Assembly (NCBI GenBank): GCA_947466075.1
Contig: CANIBP010000010.1
Span: 1-64,000 of the forward strand
Reading direction: 5' to 3'
DNA from: Verrucomicrobiaceae bacterium
Lineage (GTDB): Bacteria; Verrucomicrobiota; Verrucomicrobiia; Verrucomicrobiales; Verrucomicrobiaceae
DNA length: 64,000 bases
Below are positions 62,079 to 64,000 of this stretch, one piece after another. The notes under the pieces were generated by a model. It was not told where the DNA came from. It searched no databases and saw nothing but the letters and a program-made list of their open reading frames with translations. Both the position numbers and the translations under genes were made by a program. Every line of letters begins with the position of its first letter. Position 1 is the stretch's first letter.

Positions 62079-63164
62079 TCACGAACCGCCCGGCTTGGGC
62101 AAACCTTTGGGCACCGATTTCGGCGTCGTGGGCTTCACTTTGCCGTCATCGGGCAGCCAGACATCGGGAGCGCCGGCTTTGACCATCACTTCGCGCAGCG
62201 TGATGCGTGCGCCGTCTTTGCGTTTACTTTCTTCGGCGGCTTCCATGAAGGCGTAGATCTCCAGCGTCTGCTTCGCGGAGACGGGTGGCTGCTTGGTCTG
62301 GAAGAACTTGATGATCTCGCTCAGCATTGGTGTGTAATCACCTTCGGATTTCTGTTCGGTAATCTTGTCGTCGCCAAAACGCGTGAGCTTGTAGCCCTTT
62401 GCACCTTCATGAATGGCATGCAGCGTGCCGGTGCGGCTGCCGGACCACAAACCAGTGACAATGGAAGCGGAAGCGGTGGTGGTGCGTGTGACGGAGAGGC
62501 AGCCGGAACCCATGACAGTGTACAGCGCCTCCGTTGGGTGGATACCGTAGAAGAACAGGTCGGGATGATGCGGCAGCACATGCGCCGGGCCATAGGAAAT
62601 GGCACCGCGTGCGGGTGCCGTCTCGGCATTGGCGACTTCGAGCACGCCGGGATACCAGCGCACAGCAGAGGCGCTAAAAACGGGCACTTGGGATGTGGCG
62701 GCGAGTTGGTAGATAGTCACAGCATCTTTCAATGAGGCGGCTACAGGCTTGTCCATGAACACCGGTTTGCCCGCTGCGATGATTTGTTTCATCTGCTCCA
62801 GCCGCGGACGACCATCGAGACTGAGCAGCAGGATGGCGTCCACATCTTTGCAGGCTTCGGGGACGCTACCGACGATGCGCACGCCATACTTGTCACGCAC
62901 CGCAGCGGTGAAGCCTTCGATGCGCGTCTTGCTTTCCTCAATGTCAGGACTACCGCCGGGAAAAGCCACAACAACACGAGCACCGGGGATGTGGTTGGGA
63001 TTCGCCGGATCGTTCAGCCGCAGCGTGAACTGTTCCGAGTGCGAGGTATCAAGGCCGATGATGCCGATGCGAAGATCTTCTGCCATGAGGTGATTGCTCC
63101 ACAGCGCCGCCAGCCATCCCATGACGAGGATGATCCGAATCGTGAGGCTTCGTGGCGGGCGCAT
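62079..63164 (-). CDS. Exported Gfo/Idh/MocA-like oxidoreductase
   Basis: The 361-residue protein has a signal or anchor segment (SLTIRIILVMGWLAALWSNHLMA) and then a Rossmann-like start (LRIGIIGLDTSHSEQF). The EKP-type motif reads DKP in GKPVFMDKPVAAS. The remainder (GVLEVANAE, FFYGIHPTEALYTVMG) follows the C-terminal oxidoreductase domain. It is a PVC-type exported member with unknown substrate; the atypical dinucleotide motif (GLDTS) raises doubt about NAD(P) binding. It diverges from another oxidoreductase gene over 79 bases. Confidence 0.82.
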   Translation of the reverse strand: MRPPRSLTIRIILVMGWLAALWSNHLMAEDLRIGIIGLDTSHSEQFTLRLNDPANPNHIPGARVVVAFPGGSPDIEESKTRIEGFTAAVRDKYGVRIVGSVPEACKDVDAILLLSLDGRPRLEQMKQIIAAGKPVFMDKPVAASLKDAVTIYQLAATSQVPVFSASAVRWYPGVLEVANAETAPARGAISYGPAHVLPHHPDLFFYGIHPTEALYTVMGSGCLSVTRTTTASASIVTGLWSGSRTGTLHAIHEGAKGYKLTRFGDDKITEQKSEGDYTPMLSEIIKFFQTKQPPVSAKQTLEIYAFMEAAEESKRKDGARITLREVMVKAGAPDVWLPDDGKVKPTTPKSVPKGLPKPGGS

Positions 63165-63243
63165 GATGGAAAATGCAGGAGTGCCGCCCAATGCGCAACT
63201 GCGGAGTGCTTGACCACCCGAACCGGCCTGCTACGCTCGCGCC

Positions 63244-64000
63244 ATGGAAACCGTCAGAATTGGCATTGTTGGTCTCGGAAACATGGGCAAGGCGCACCTT
63301 GCGAATATTCGTGCAGGCAAGGTGCCCGGACTGCGCGTCACCGCGTTGTGTGAGAGCGTCGGCACGCTGCCGAACTTGGTGGAAGGCGAGAAAGCCTTCA
63401 CCGATGTGAACCTGATGATTCGCAGCGGCCACCTCGATGCGATTCTCATCTGCACACCTCATTTCAGCCACACCACCATCGGCATCGAGGCACTAAAAGC
63501 CGGGCTGCATGTGCTGGTGGAGAAGCCGATTTCCGTGCACAAAGCCGACTGCGAACGCCTGATCGCAGCGCACACAGACAAGAGCAAAATTTTCGCCGCT
63601 ATGTTCAACATGCGCACGAACGCCTGCTTCAGGAAGGTCAAGGACCTCATCGACAGCGGCGAGATCGGTGCCGTGCGCCGTGTGCATTGGGAAGTGACGA
63701 ACTGGTTCCGCACGAACTACTATTACGCGACCGGTGGCTGGCGTGGCACATGGAAGGGCGAAGGTGGCGGCGTGCTGATGAATCAATGCCCACACAATCT
63801 CGACTTGTTCCAATGGCTCTTTGGCATGCCGCAGAAAGTGCGCGGCTTCTGCCAGTTTGGCCGCTTCCATGAGATCGAAGTCGAGGACGATGTGACAGCC
63901 ATCATGCAATACGACAACGGCACCACAGCCACGTTTGTCACCAGCACGGGCGAAGCGCCGGGCATCAACAAGCTCGAAATTTCCGCCGAGCAGGGCCGTC
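63244..64000 (+). CDS. Gfo/Idh/MocA-family oxidoreductase (partial, runs off the window)
   Basis: An open frame from ATG at 63244 continues past the window end, giving at least 252 residues. It starts VRIGIVGLGNMGKAHLANI, a classic Rossmann NAD(P) site, has the EKP motif in LVEKPISVHKADCERL, and the substrate block GGGVLMNQCPHNLDLFQWL with conserved Asn/Gln/His. There is no signal peptide, so it is cytoplasmic. The next-door divergent gene encodes an exported relative. Confidence 0.92.
   Translation, partial: METVRIGIVGLGNMGKAHLANIRAGKVPGLRVTALCESVGTLPNLVEGEKAFTDVNLMIRSGHLDAILICTPHFSHTTIGIEALKAGLHVLVEKPISVHKADCERLIAAHTDKSKIFAAMFNMRTNACFRKVKDLIDSGEIGAVRRVHWEVTNWFRTNYYYATGGWRGTWKGEGGGVLMNQCPHNLDLFQWLFGMPQKVRGFCQFGRFHEIEVEDDVTAIMQYDNGTTATFVTSTGEAPGINKLEISAEQGR

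Overview
The window looks like chromosome of a PVC-superphylum bacterium, most likely Verrucomicrobiota (Verrucomicrobiaceae/Prosthecobacter-like). The reasons are family content rather than any database match: a DUF1549/DUF1553 plus DUF1501 pair, a PVC-type membrane-bound-dehydrogenase/heme-binding protein, many secreted formylglycine sulfatases, a neutral-ceramidase-like protein, secreted and cytoplasmic Gfo/Idh/MocA oxidoreductases, and a GC-rich genome with very tight gene packing and several convergent gene pairs whose stop codons touch or overlap.

Layout. 1-7 kb: the tail of a probable IS4-type transposase, an aspartyl/asparaginyl hydroxylase-like protein, glycine dehydrogenase (gcvP), a sulfatase, small secreted proteins, and the RNase P RNA with its terminator. 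7-17 kb: an ExbB/MotA-like channel, the DUF1549/DUF1553 and DUF1501 pair (the first carries two palindromic elements), a GNAT acetyltransferase, an oxidoreductase, an L,D-transpeptidase, a rhodanese, CorA, and a HEAT-like gene cut by a 1.5-kb IS1-like element that carries two passenger genes. 17-41 kb: the most interesting region. A two-component system resembling CusRS/CopRS sits divergently from a gene for a 3598-residue secreted protein joining a YHYH domain, DUF1566, a sulfatase and a purple-acid-phosphatase-like enzyme. A tight downstream operon encodes a YHYH/EF-hand/PEBP protein, a second YHYH protein, a sulfatase, a multicopper oxidase fused to a redoxin, and another sulfatase. A 16-bp palindrome with the core ATGACA-N4-TGTCAT lies about 48 bp upstream of both the giant gene and the operon, and about 50 bp upstream of the regulator gene. 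That core matches the published copper-responsive CusR box as I remember it, so I read 18.6-41.1 kb as a candidate copper-responsive secreted-enzyme regulon in which YHYH proteins would be new players.

41-64 kb: a thioredoxin-like protein, recJ, a divergent NagA-like deacetylase with an oxidoreductase, a hybrid histidine kinase facing a receiver/metallo-beta-lactamase fusion, tRNA-Pro(CGG), an IlvD/Edd-type sugar-acid dehydratase, hicBA, a large PVC heme-binding protein, an S41 protease, a membrane spermidine-synthase-like protein, a small lipoprotein, parB, yicC, and two oxidoreductases, the last running off the window. No CRISPR array and no prophage were seen. All family assignments come from reading motifs; no search was run.
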